NCBI RefSeq assembly: GCF_003113895.1
Contig: NZ_BDUD01000001.1
Span: 4,103,513-4,167,512, forward strand
DNA: 64,000 nt
DNA from: Nostoc commune NIES-4072
Lineage (GTDB): Bacteria > Cyanobacteriota > Cyanobacteriia > Cyanobacteriales > Nostocaceae
Direction of reading: 5' to 3'
Part shown: positions 17,733 to 26,145 of the stretch, one piece after another
How positions within the stretch are numbered: position 1 is the first letter of the stretch
How the letters are laid out: every line of letters starts with the position of its first letter
Notes under the pieces: generated by a model
What the model was told of the DNA's origin: nothing
The model's database searches: none
Seen by the model: only the letters and a program-made list of their open reading frames with translations
Translations under genes and position numbers: made by a program

Positions 17733-17807
17733 GGCTATACAAACAAAGCCTACCTTTACAGAATATAAAACTTTTAGCCTACGGAGGTAAACTTTGTTTG
17801 TGTAGCC
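17733..17807. repeat. Inverted repeat with GGCTATACAAACAAAG ends
   Basis: GGCTATACAAACAAAG (17733-17748) is complementary to CTTTGTTTGTGTAGCC (17792-17807) with one mismatch. It is a REP/MITE-like palindrome just after the DUF58 gene and could form a terminator-like hairpin. Confidence 0.7.
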
Positions 17808-17845
17808 GCAACTTCTAGTCCTTCAGGTAAAGTGCAAAATTTGAG

Positions 17846-18124
17846 TTAACTTTGCTTTAGCTGTTTACGTCTTAATACTGAACCAACACTTAAACTACCT
17901 ACTGCTAATAACGCTGGTAGCAATGTGGGTTCGGGAACAGATGTAACTTTTTCATTAAAGGTAAAGTTATCTAGCGCAAACTGTGTGCCGTCACCCTTCT
18001 CTTTAAGATAATCTGGCTCAACTCCACCAAATGACGTAAACTTTAATTCATCAACACCAAAATAATCAAAATTAACTAAAGTTGGCTGTGTTGTATCTAC
18101 AACCACAGTTTTTGAAATACTCAT
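17846..18124 (-). pseudogene. PEP-CTERM protein, C-terminal part
   Basis: 92 residues ending in a PEP-CTERM sorting signal: VPEPTLLPALLAVGSLSVGSV then RRKQLKQ. Just before it comes QFALDNFTFNE, typical of the end of cyanobacterial PEP-CTERM passenger domains. There is no signal peptide at the N-terminus, which an exported PEP-CTERM substrate needs, and no ribosome site before the ATG. I read it as the 3' remnant of a larger exported protein gene. Confidence 0.7.
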
Positions 18125-18692
18125 AATGGTAGTAGTTGTAACTCTTGAAAAATTTGTGCTTTTTGTTACACATTTTAGACCTTATACCAATTTTGGATGA
18201 AGTTGCATAGAATAAAAAGGCTAAAAAGTTTGCTTAGTAAGCACTCTAGCTTTATACAGTTTTATGCAGCTTCACAATAATTTGGTATTACACTAAGTTT
18301 CAATAAGTAACAAGTATTACTACTTAGTAATTTCATAAAGTCTGATAAAGTTATCATGAAGAGAATTCAGCACAATGTATAAATAAACAAAGCCTGACAT
18401 AAGGCTGATAAAAAAATCGCACTCGGTGTCTTCCGTTATACGTGTCACAGTGTCGTTTTTTGATTGTAATAAATCAACCTCTTGACTTTTAAATTCTGCC
18501 TCAAGATGCAACTTGAATTTTGATTAGCCTAAAAGTTAAGCTTGTGTGGTTTTTAGATTTTTTCGTGATCCCAGCACACCAGACATATCAGCCTTTGAGC
18601 AAAGGTAAAATAACTTAAACGGGTAAAGTTAGGGAAATACAACCATAATCCCTTAGTGAGGCTGAGGTACAATGCAAAGAAATATTTAAATT
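18125..18692. other. Intergenic region with one MITE
   Basis: Apart from the MITE at 18184-18288, this stretch is AT-rich with no supported gene. It contains the promoter region of the ftrC-DUF309 pair at its right end. Confidence 0.5.
18184..18288. mobile_element. 105-bp IS630-related MITE, intact copy
   Basis: The ends ATACCAA...GAAGTTGCATAGAATA and the complement of TATGCAGCTTCAC...TTTGGTAT form about 27-bp imperfect inverted repeats. The right end matches the right end of the degraded IS630 copy at 60476. Length is 105 bp, identical to the copy at 42118 once its nested insertion is removed. Confidence 0.85.
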
Positions 18693-19067
18693 ATGAGCGA
18701 CATGATCACATCAGAAAATAACACAAAATCCAGCGATAAAAGCCTAGAGGCAATGCGGCATTTTTCCGAACAATACGCCAAGCGTACTGGAACATACTTT
18801 TGTTCGGAACCTTCTGTTACCGCAGTTGTCATTGAAGGATTAGCGAAACATAAAGATGATCTAGGTGCGCCTTTATGTCCCTGTCGCCATTACGAAGATA
18901 AAGAGGCTGAGGTTCACGCCACATATTGGAACTGCCCCTGTGTGCCAATGAGAGAACGTAAAGAATGCCATTGCATGTTGTTCCTCACCCCTGACAACGA
19001 GTTTGCTGGGGAAAAACAAGAAATTTCTCTCGCAACAATTAAAGAAGTACGAGACAGCATGGGATGA
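18693..19067 (+). CDS. ftrC: Ferredoxin-thioredoxin reductase, catalytic chain
   Basis: The catalytic subunit of FTR passes electrons from photosynthetic ferredoxin through a [4Fe-4S] cluster to a redox disulfide and then to thioredoxin. The 124-residue product has all signature Cys motifs: CPCRHY (62-67), CPC (81-83) and CHC (92-94). Its last four bases overlap the start of the DUF309 gene (ATGA at 19064-19067), so the two are translationally coupled. The symbol is used in the cyanobacterial sense. Confidence 0.96.
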   Translation: MSDMITSENNTKSSDKSLEAMRHFSEQYAKRTGTYFCSEPSVTAVVIEGLAKHKDDLGAPLCPCRHYEDKEAEVHATYWNCPCVPMRERKECHCMLFLTPDNEFAGEKQEISLATIKEVRDSMG

Positions 19068-19456
19068 GCGAAACCATCCCCCAAGAGTTTTGGCAAGGCG
19101 TAGAACAGTTCAATTCTGGTCAGTTTTACGCTTGTCATGACACTTTAGAGGCTTTGTGGATTGAAGCCAGTGAACCGGAAAAAAGCTTTTATCAAGGCAT
19201 TCTCCAAATTTCTGTGGCGCTATATCATTTGGAGAATCGCAACTGGCGAGGTGCAGTAATTCTATTGGGAGAAGGCAGTAATCGCCTTCGCCGTTACCCA
19301 TCTAGCTACAGTGGCGTTGACGTAGATGAGCTATTGAGTCAGAGCGCAGTGTTATTAACGACATTACAACAAATAGGGCCAGACTTGATTGCATCTGGTG
19401 ATTTGGGTGAAAATCAAGTCTTATCTTTGCCTAGAATTGTGCTGTCTAGTGATTAG
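19064..19456 (+). CDS. DUF309 family protein
   Basis: 130 residues with the DUF309 signature FNSGQFYACHDTLEALW (16-32) and SFYQGILQISVALYHLENRNWRGA in two pieces. DUF309 is a small helical family with unknown function and a conserved His in YACHDTLE. The start codon overlaps the ftrC stop, implying co-expression with the thioredoxin system. Confidence 0.92.
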   Translation: MSETIPQEFWQGVEQFNSGQFYACHDTLEALWIEASEPEKSFYQGILQISVALYHLENRNWRGAVILLGEGSNRLRRYPSSYSGVDVDELLSQSAVLLTTLQQIGPDLIASGDLGENQVLSLPRIVLSSD

Positions 19457-19806
19457 ACATCTGGTGATTAATTGTGCGTTGCCCGAAATCCTCGGTAGGC
19501 ACAATTCATTTAGACGCATACTTCTAGGTTGAGGCAAGCTACGCAAAGCATCTGTCTGCAACACGCTGCGCGTACCTCTTTGGGGAAGCAAGCTGCGCGT
19601 CAGCGTCCCGCAGGAAACCTACAGAAGGGTATTGTGCTTACGTTATTTTCACTCGGATGTCAATTTTCTGAAACCTTGAGGTTGGGGGTAGCGTCACTAT
19701 TTCAGCCAGTAGTTATCGGAAATCACTCCAGATTGTATATTTCATATCTGGATAAAGTACTTGAGATAATTAGAATGCAAGCTGAAATCCTGAATCCCTA
19801 ATTGCT
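19457..19806. other. Intergenic region with GC-rich dispersed repeats
   Basis: Bases 19529-19620 carry AAGCTACGCAAAGCATC, CACGCTGCGCGTACC and CAAGCTGCGCGTCAGCG units. They keep a frame open by chance but look like dispersed palindromic repeats. The rest is AT-rich leader DNA before the Lpt genes. Confidence 0.55.
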
Positions 19807-20304
19807 ATGATGCCCTGTTATCAATTGCCCATATCCCAGATACGTCGCTTTGGACTAGCTTTAATGCTGCCAGTTGCACTTTTGGGCGCTTTTGTCTTCC
19901 CTACTCAAGTGCAAACCGCTACTGCACAAACATCTCAGGCAAATCGGCCTCTCACTATCCGTGCTGATGTGCAAGAATATGACGCGAAAAACCAAGTAAT
20001 CACTGCTCGCGGTAATGTGCAAATGTTGTATCCGTCTCGCCAGATTCAAGCAACATCTGCCCAAGCACAGTACTTTAGTAAGGAACGCCGAATTGATTTC
20101 AGTGGGAACGTCTATATTTTGCAACAGGGCGGTAACAGTATCCGGGCGGAGAAAGTAACCTATTTAATTGACGAAGGGCGATTTGTTGCCTTACCCCAAT
20201 CCAACCGTCAAGTAGAGTCGATCTACATGGTTCAGGAATCAGATAATGACGGACAAACTGCAACACCTGCCCCAAAAACACCACCTTTGAAGCCTTCTAA
20301 TTAG
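19807..20304 (+). CDS. lptA: LptA/OstA-type periplasmic LPS transport protein
   Basis: 165 residues. A signal peptide (FGLALMLPVALLGAFVFPTQ then VQTATAQ) precedes an OstA-like domain with RPLTIRADVQEYDAKNQVITA and GNVQMLYPSRQIQATSAQAQYF, each strand repeating as in the LptA beta-jellyroll. LptA forms the periplasmic bridge carrying LPS to the outer membrane. The next genes are the transporter ATPase and a permease, which confirms the role. Start could be the first or second of two adjacent ATGs (19807 or 19810). Confidence 0.88.
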   Translation: MMPCYQLPISQIRRFGLALMLPVALLGAFVFPTQVQTATAQTSQANRPLTIRADVQEYDAKNQVITARGNVQMLYPSRQIQATSAQAQYFSKERRIDFSGNVYILQQGGNSIRAEKVTYLIDEGRFVALPQSNRQVESIYMVQESDNDGQTATPAPKTPPLKPSN

Positions 20305-20334
20305 CATTTACCACCAACAAAGGGCGGCTCCAGC

Positions 20335-21063
20335 GTGAAAATTGTTTTAGAGAATATCCACAAATCTTACGGCAAGCGAGTAATTGTCAATCGTGTCAAT
20401 CTTTCTGTTGCTCAGGGCGAAATCGTTGGTTTACTAGGCCCCAATGGGGCTGGTAAAACGACGACATTTTACATTGCCACAGGTTTAGAAAAACCCAATC
20501 AAGGAAAAGTCTGGTTGGGTAATCTAGACGTTACAGAAATGCCAATGCACAAAAGGGCGCGGCTGGGTATTGGCTATTTAGCACAAGAACCAAGTGTTTT
20601 TCGCCAGCTTTCGGTAGAGGATAATATTCTGTTGGTGCTAGAGCAAACGAATGTGCCACGATGGGAATGGTCAAGACGACTCACAACTTTACTGCGGGAG
20701 TTTCGCTTGGAAAAATTAGCTAATAGCAAAGGAATTCAACTTTCTGGTGGTGAGCGACGGCGGACGGAATTAGCAAGGTCTTTAGCTGCGGGAAAAGAAG
20801 GGCCAAAATTTTTACTTTTAGATGAACCATTTGCAGGAGTTGATCCGATCGCAGTCTCAGAAATTCAGCAAATTGTCGCACAACTGCGCGATCGCGGCAT
20901 GGGAATCTTAATTACAGATCATAATGTCCGTGAAACCCTGGCTATCACTGATCGCGCCTATATAATGCGCGAGGGACAAATTCTCGCTTTTGGCGCTGCT
21001 GACGAACTCTACGGCAACCCCCTAGTGCGACAATATTATTTAGGTAATAATTTTCAAGTCTAA
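20335..21063 (+). CDS. lptB: LPS export ABC transporter ATPase LptB
   Basis: The 242-residue ATPase starts with GTG at 20335. Walker A is GPNGAGKTT, the signature is LSGGERRR, Walker B is FLLLDEPFAGVDP and the H-loop is ITDHN, all typical of LptB. It powers LPS extraction by the LptF/G permeases. It lies 30 bases after lptA and 158 before the LptF/G-like permease gene. Confidence 0.96.
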   Translation: MKIVLENIHKSYGKRVIVNRVNLSVAQGEIVGLLGPNGAGKTTTFYIATGLEKPNQGKVWLGNLDVTEMPMHKRARLGIGYLAQEPSVFRQLSVEDNILLVLEQTNVPRWEWSRRLTTLLREFRLEKLANSKGIQLSGGERRRTELARSLAAGKEGPKFLLLDEPFAGVDPIAVSEIQQIVAQLRDRGMGILITDHNVRETLAITDRAYIMREGQILAFGAADELYGNPLVRQYYLGNNFQV

Positions 21064-21221
21064 ATTAATCATTATTTAGGTAATAAGTGAAAACGCTATT
21101 TTAAAATATTAAATATAAATTTATTAGTTAATTTTTAGGTATTTAAAATTAAATTTTAATCCTAAATGTAGATATCATTTATTTTACCAGGGTTGCTAAC
21201 ATTGAACTTTTCAAGCTAGAC

Positions 21222-22397
21222 ATGATATCAAAGAAACTTACGTCTTTCTACAACTTCTATTCGCTGCTGCCTTTTACGATCATGGATCGTTACCTTGCTA
21301 GCGAATTGTTAGCGCCGTTTTTCTTTGGTGTCGGAGCTTTTTCATCAATTGGCGTTACCATTGATGCTGTATTTGATTTAGTTAGAAAAATTGTAGAATC
21401 TGGGCTACCCATAGACATTGCCATTCAGGTTTTTTTGTTAAAGTTTCCTAACTTTATTGTTTTAGCCTTCCCCATGTCTACGCTGCTGGCTACTTTGATG
21501 ACTTACAGTCGTCTTTCTAGTGAGAGCGAACTAATTGCCCTACGTAGTTGTGGGGTGAGTGTCTATCGGCTAGTGCTAACTGCTGTGCTGTTGAGTCTTT
21601 TGGTTACAGGAATGACATTTGTGTTTAACGAACAAATTGCACCAGCAGCAAATTACCAAGCGGCGATGACTCTGGATAATGCCCTTAAATCAGATAAGCC
21701 AACTTTAAAACAGCAAAATATTTTCTATCCTGAATACCAGGATGTTACACAGCCGGATGGCTCTAAGAATAAGATATTGACACGCTTGTTTTACGCCGAC
21801 CAATTTGACGGTAAGCGGATGTCAGGTTTGACGATTATAGACCGTTCAACAAAAAATCTGAATCAAATTGTGGTATCAGAAACTGCCCAGTGGAATCCAT
21901 CTCAAAATGTCTGGGATTTTTACAACGGTACTATATATTTTGTCGCTGCCGATCGCTCCTATCGCAACATCGTCAGATTTGAACACCAACAACTGCAACT
22001 ACCGCGCACGCCATTAAGTCTGGCAGAAAAAAGTCGGGACTATGGTGAGATGAATATTGCTGAAGCACTAGATCAACTACAAGTAGAACTTCTCGGTGGC
22101 GATCGCCAAAAAATTCGTAAACTTGAAGTGCGGATTCAACAAAAAATCTCCTTGCCTTTTGTATGCGTAGTTTTTGGCTTAGTAGGTGCAGTAATGGGAA
22201 GCATACCCCAACGAACTGGAAGAGGTACAAGCTTTGGGATTAGTGTCGTAGTTATTTTTTCGTACTACTTACTTTTCTTTATTAGTGGTGCGATCGCCCA
22301 AGCAGGCGCCCTTTCTCCCTTTATAGGGGCTTGGTTGCCCAACTTTATTTTTTTGGGAATAGGTCTATTCTTATTGATACGAGTTGCCAAACGTTAA
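21222..22397 (+). CDS. LptF/LptG family permease
   Basis: 391 residues (371 if translation begins at the ATG at 21282, where MDRYLASELLAPFFFG resembles the family opening). Three hydrophobic segments at the N-terminus and three at the C-terminus flank a periplasmic beta-jellyroll (about 150-290), the YjgP/YjgQ plan. Cyanobacteria often carry a single such gene, so choosing F or G is not justified. A 158-base AT-rich gap separates it from lptB. Confidence 0.93.
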   Translation: MISKKLTSFYNFYSLLPFTIMDRYLASELLAPFFFGVGAFSSIGVTIDAVFDLVRKIVESGLPIDIAIQVFLLKFPNFIVLAFPMSTLLATLMTYSRLSSESELIALRSCGVSVYRLVLTAVLLSLLVTGMTFVFNEQIAPAANYQAAMTLDNALKSDKPTLKQQNIFYPEYQDVTQPDGSKNKILTRLFYADQFDGKRMSGLTIIDRSTKNLNQIVVSETAQWNPSQNVWDFYNGTIYFVAADRSYRNIVRFEHQQLQLPRTPLSLAEKSRDYGEMNIAEALDQLQVELLGGDRQKIRKLEVRIQQKISLPFVCVVFGLVGAVMGSIPQRTGRGTSFGISVVVIFSYYLLFFISGAIAQAGALSPFIGAWLPNFIFLGIGLFLLIRVAKR

Positions 22398-22432
22398 ATC
22401 GAGATAGCAGGAAGTAGGGGGAAGAATAAAAC

Positions 22433-22489
22433 CAATTCGCAATTCGCAATGGGCTAACGCCCCGCTCCGCTAACGCAATTCGCAATTAA
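22433..22489. repeat. Short CAATTCGCAAT-type dispersed repeat
   Basis: CAATTCGCAATTCGCAAT followed by GGGCTAACGCCCCGCTCCG and a second CAATTCGCAATT. It has the same modules as the elements at 46741-47035 and 62411-62573. Confidence 0.75.
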
Positions 22490-22598
22490 TTCAGACAGAC
22501 ACTCCGGGGTGGGGTTTTTACCTACCTTGAGAAAACTTGGATTTTTTCGCCCACCAGGGGCGAGGTTTTTAACCTAGCTTTTTCTGATAAAAAATTAC

Positions 22599-22643
22599 CT
22601 CTTCCCCCTCTGCTCCCTGCCCCCTGCCCCCTGCCCCCTGCCT
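22599..22643. repeat. STRR heptamers (CCCCCTG)
   Basis: Tandem GCTCCCT/GCCCCCT heptamers just before the 3' end of the CBS gene. Same general family as the block at 523. Confidence 0.8.
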
Positions 22644-22662
22644 CTTCATCCCCACACTTCAA

Positions 22663-23283
22663 TTACGGATGATAATTGCGACATTCTGGTGCATTTGGGT
22701 TTTCCTTACAGTATTCTTCAAAAGAGACTTTGGCTGATACCATACCCTCAGCTTTCTGATGAGCGGCTTCTGCTTGAAGTTCTTCTACCTCATCCCAGGC
22801 GGCTGCACAGGCTTTAGAATAAGCACCTTGTTCAGTGCAAATAGCGCGAGAATGCTCAATGGCTTTTTGAATTCTCTCTTCCAGCAATAGGGCTTTTGGC
22901 GCTTCCACAAAATCGCTTTTAGTCAAAATGTCGGTAATCGAAATGATACCCAACAGCTTGCCTTGAATCACAGGCGCTCGATGAATACCAGTGTTGGCAA
23001 ATAACCGCGCTACATATTCCACACCCAAATCAGGATTGACCACAATGCAAGGCTTGCTCATAATTTCGTAAACCCGCACTTGCTTTGGGTCTTTACCGTA
23101 GGCTGTTACCTTATAAACAATATCCGTTTCTGTGACAATGCCATAAGCATCATTTTCATGGCGATGATCCACAACTAGCGCCCGCAATTTTTTGTCCTTC
23201 ATCAGCCCCACTGCTTCAGCAACAGTCGCCGAACCGCGAATGGTTACTACATCTTTGGTCATGATATCTTCAGCTTTCATCAT
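22663..23283 (-). CDS. Tandem CBS-domain protein
   Basis: From the ATG at 23283 the product is 206 residues. Two CBS motifs occupy about residues 5-125: EDIMTKDVVTIRGSATVAEA...GIVTETDIV and YEIMSKPCIVVNP...GIISITDIL. These pairs bind adenosine nucleotides and regulate partner proteins. The C-terminal 80 residues are helical and Cys-containing (CTEQGAYSKACAAAWDEVEE). An AGGAG nine bases upstream supports 23283 (or the adjacent 23280) over the far upstream start at 23346. Confidence 0.88.
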   Translation of the reverse strand: MMKAEDIMTKDVVTIRGSATVAEAVGLMKDKKLRALVVDHRHENDAYGIVTETDIVYKVTAYGKDPKQVRVYEIMSKPCIVVNPDLGVEYVARLFANTGIHRAPVIQGKLLGIISITDILTKSDFVEAPKALLLEERIQKAIEHSRAICTEQGAYSKACAAAWDEVEELQAEAAHQKAEGMVSAKVSFEEYCKENPNAPECRNYHP

Positions 23284-23628
23284 TGCTGTAGTCTCCTGGT
23301 TAATAGTACGGTGCAGCACAGTGCCTTCAGAGGCATATCGGAGCATTGCAGCACACAGTTTAATTTCCTAACTAGAAAATAAAAAAGTCGAACTTTTGTC
23401 CAGCTACAACAATAAATTAGACTAGTTGTCAACTCCTGATGTTATCCAATGTGACCGATACCCAAAAATAAGCATAAATTGCCATAACTTTCTAAAAGTG
23501 GCTTTGATGTTACCAAAAATACTTGGCAGCCGCTATACCTGAAAATTGCCGTAACTGGTACAGAGATACAAATCTCTTAACGGAGTTTCTAACACAGATG
23601 CTACTCAAACGCCCAATACCCAACCCTG
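23284..23628. other. Intergenic region
   Basis: No convincing gene. A chance frame of 62 codons at 23523 overlaps the transposase remnant downstream in another frame. Confidence 0.35.
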
Positions 23629-23796
23629 ATCAAGAAACCACGGGGTGGTCAACTCACCCAAATGCAAAAGGATTTCAATCAACAGGTGAGCCAAAAGCGG
23701 GTCTACATTAAGCATTTAAGTAGGTGGGTGGGAAAATTTATAACTAGTTTTTACATTTTGTTACATAGTTCGGTTTATTTCAGCCAACCTACTTAA
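23629..23796 (+). pseudogene. Possible C-terminal transposase remnant
   Basis: The plus strand is open and encodes KKPRGGQLTQMQKDFNQQ then VSQKRVYIKHLSRWVG, reminiscent of the C-terminal DDE domain of IS5-group transposases (basic, ending in a conserved R-V-x-x-x-H). No start, no N-terminal part and no clear terminal repeat are visible. It is a weak but plausible IS scar, and its stop overlaps the 3' end of the thioredoxin-like gene on the other strand. Confidence 0.4.
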
Positions 23797-24782
23797 TGCG
23801 AATGATCAAAATCTTTCGGATTGCCTAACGCTGTTTTATAATCGACTTTGACACGAGACAGTACACTTTCCATTTCTGATAACGGCACAGCACCAGCAAA
23901 AGTCTCACCATTAATGAAAAAGAAAGGAGTACCTTCAATTCCCAACTTTTCAGCTATCTGTTGATCTTTTTCAATCACAGCACTTACTTCCTGTGAATTA
24001 CGTTGTTGATTAAACTCTGACAAATCTAGTTTGAGTTTTTTAGCAAGTGCAACATATAGTTTCTCACCCAATTTGTCTTGCTGGGCAAATAAAGCATCTT
24101 GATATTGCCAAAACTTTCCTTGTTTATTAGCAGCCCAAGCAGCTTTGGCAGCAGGTATGGCTTCAGGATGAATTGAGGTCAAGGGATAATGCTTGTACAC
24201 TAATGTAACTTCATCTTGATGACGAGCCATGAACTGCTTCAATGTTTGATGAGCATTGGCACAGTAAGGACATTGAAAATCTGAGAACTCGATCAACACA
24301 ATCTTTTGCTGTGTTGCACCAGTCACAGGAGATTCACCAATTACACTGCTGGGATTTTCTCTAATTTGCTGCTTGATGTAGTGTTGAGCTTGTTGCTGCT
24401 GCTGTTTTTTTTGCAGATATTCAGCTTCTAAAGCTTCCTTAACTACTTCTGGATGATTGCGAATAATCTGTAAAACTTCAGTTTCTAACTTTGGATTAAT
24501 CAGATTACTATTGTCTGCTTGATTCACAATGGTATCGGCTTGCACAGGCGTTGACCAAATAACCAATGTAACGCAAATGAATAAAACTCCTGCTAACAGG
24601 ACTGAGCGCCTCAAGCAACGACTTAGAGACTTCCAAGAAAAAAATTCTCCAATTTTGTGGAATGGGCTTCCAGCCGTCCCTAGATAAGGACGGGCTGGAA
24701 GCCCATCCCACAATAAATAATTTGGGTATTTTTTTATTTGGAAGTTCCTTAACTCGCACTGCATATTTATCATATTTATCAA
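23793..24782 (-). CDS. DsbA-like exported thioredoxin-fold protein
   Basis: The thioredoxin fold carries the active site FQCPYCANAH near residue 171 and cis-Pro in GTPFFFINGE, as in DsbA/BdbD-type oxidoreductases or disulfide isomerases. A membrane anchor or signal segment (RRSVLLAGVLFICVTLVIW) sits at about 58-77. The first 55 codons are suspicious: about 20 of them are a dispersed palindromic repeat (24655-24713). The native start may be the TTG at 24614, which would give a 273-residue protein beginning with the signal segment. Confidence 0.85.
   Translation of the reverse strand: MINMINMQCELRNFQIKKYPNYLLWDGLPARPYLGTAGSPFHKIGEFFSWKSLSRCLRRSVLLAGVLFICVTLVIWSTPVQADTIVNQADNSNLINPKLETEVLQIIRNHPEVVKEALEAEYLQKKQQQQQAQHYIKQQIRENPSSVIGESPVTGATQQKIVLIEFSDFQCPYCANAHQTLKQFMARHQDEVTLVYKHYPLTSIHPEAIPAAKAAWAANKQGKFWQYQDALFAQQDKLGEKLYVALAKKLKLDLSEFNQQRNSQEVSAVIEKDQQIAEKLGIEGTPFFFINGETFAGAVPLSEMESVLSRVKVDYKTALGNPKDFDHSH
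24655..24713. repeat. Palindromic dispersed repeat at a gene 5' end
   Basis: TTGTGGAATGGGCTTCCAGCC is nearly the reverse complement of the right arm ending in CCCATCCCACAA. A 59-bp hairpin results. It is read in frame in the upstream extension of the thioredoxin-like gene. Confidence 0.8.
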
Positions 24783-24863
24783 TTTGAAACACTGAATAAT
24801 GGTAAGATTTTAATTTAGGTGATTTACAAAAATTTTCATGTTTTTTACAGGCATCTCAGTGCA

Positions 24864-24958
24864 ATATCAATTTTATCTGAAGTTGCATAGAATAGAGGGG
24901 TGTCCAAATGGTGCATTTTATGGCTCCTATCCTATGCAACTTCATACTAAATTGGTAT
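24864..24958. mobile_element. 95-bp IS630-related MITE, third family member
   Basis: Ends ATATCAATTT...GAAGTTGCATAG and CTATGCAACTTC...AAATTGGTAT form about 30-bp inverted repeats, matching the 18184 and 42118 copies at the ends but with a different core. Confidence 0.8.
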
Positions 24959-25059
24959 CATTGTAGTTTCTGTTAGGCACGCGATCAATTGAATGCCTAA
25001 TCTACAAGAGAGCTAGAGTTTAGATTCTATAAGAATCCTCAGAGATCCCTAAAAGAACG

Positions 25060-25452
25060 CTAGCTAGCAGCATGACCGGCTTCGCCCTGGCAAAAACCGG
25101 AGCTACTGCAGGTCCGCGCCCCGTCGCACTGGTTGTCGTTGGAGCATCTGTTCGATCCGCCGGGGTTGTTGGACTCGTCCCAGCAGTAGGTCGGTCCCTT
25201 GGGACCAGGATTGGGCTGTCGCGCCGTCCCCTGGCAAAAACCGGAGCTGCTGCAGGTCCGCGCCCCGTCGCATTGCGAGTTGTTGGAGCACCTGTTCGGT
25301 CCGCCGGGGTTGTTGGCCTCGTTCCAGCAGTAGGTCGGGCCGCTCCCAGCTTGCACCACTGCAGGAGCCAGACTCAAAGCCAAGGTCAGACTTAAAGCCA
25401 GGGTCAGAACAGCCAGAACGGTCAAATTCGCAAACTTCTTAAATCGTGTCAT
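25060..25452 (-). CDS. Secreted Cys-rich protein with two tandem repeats
   Basis: The ATG at 25452 has GGAGG eight bases upstream and opens a signal peptide (FANLTVLAVLTLALSLTLAL then SLAPAVVQA). The mature part is two near-identical repeats of about 45 residues, each GPTYCW(N/D)E(A/S)NNPGG followed by RCSN..QCDGARTCSSSGFCQG with six Cys. The even spacing suggests a disulfide-rich mini-domain of knottin or EGF style; I do not recognise a family. The gene body is much more GC-rich than its surroundings, and the frame extends upstream to 25668 without support. Confidence 0.8.
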   Translation of the reverse strand: MTRFKKFANLTVLAVLTLALSLTLALSLAPAVVQAGSGPTYCWNEANNPGGPNRCSNNSQCDGARTCSSSGFCQGTARQPNPGPKGPTYCWDESNNPGGSNRCSNDNQCDGARTCSSSGFCQGEAGHAAS

Positions 25453-26145
25453 ATGATTTTCCTCCGCAAATGGGTTACGCCGCAACAATCGGTCAGCGTG
25501 ACAACACTGTACTATCCAATAAAATCGTACTATAAGTTCAGTAGGCACAATTAAACCGAACTGTGTAAATTTATGTAAAGCGCCATAAACGCTTTGAATA
25601 TAAGCTTTTAAGCAATTTACATTTCTTAATCTAGTTGTATTTTTTAGCGCCCACCTAGTTATAATCATGGTCGAAAATTGTCAGGAAAGCGTATTAATTT
25701 AGCTTGCCTTCGCACGGGCAAAAAAAGGAGGCTCTTCGGTACTTTTTATGGAAAACCAGGTTCAAAATCCTTGAAAGCCTTATTCCGTAGGCATTTATCT
25801 CAAAATCAAGGCATAATTGTTTGTAACCTTTGCCCCATAAGGGTTTTGTTATAATCAATCTTCAATCACCATAAAAACAACGCAAGAGGCAAAAAAGATA
25901 GCCACCAGATCCCTAACGCATAGTAATATCAACGACAAAGTGTCTTTGGGGAAATACTGATGGCTATGCCTGAATTTTTGTCCAAAGTCCAATAATGACT
26001 AATAACTGATGGAGAAGTTAGGATAAAATTACTATCCAACTTTAGTTGAGATATTCCTGTTGAGGAAAGCAAAAGAATTAAACAGCAACGCCTTCAGCTT
26101 CCATCAAGTTTTACAGATTTCTAGTAAATTTCAATTATTAATCCC
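25453..26145. other. Intergenic region, no gene seen
   Basis: Nearly 700 bases between divergent genes. It contains AAAAAAAGGAGG near 25730 with no reading frame behind it, and no obvious RNA or repeat. Confidence 0.45.

Noticed and set aside
19529..19801. 90-codon frame before lptA
   Set aside because: The first third is dispersed GC-rich repeat sequence; the frame looks fortuitous.
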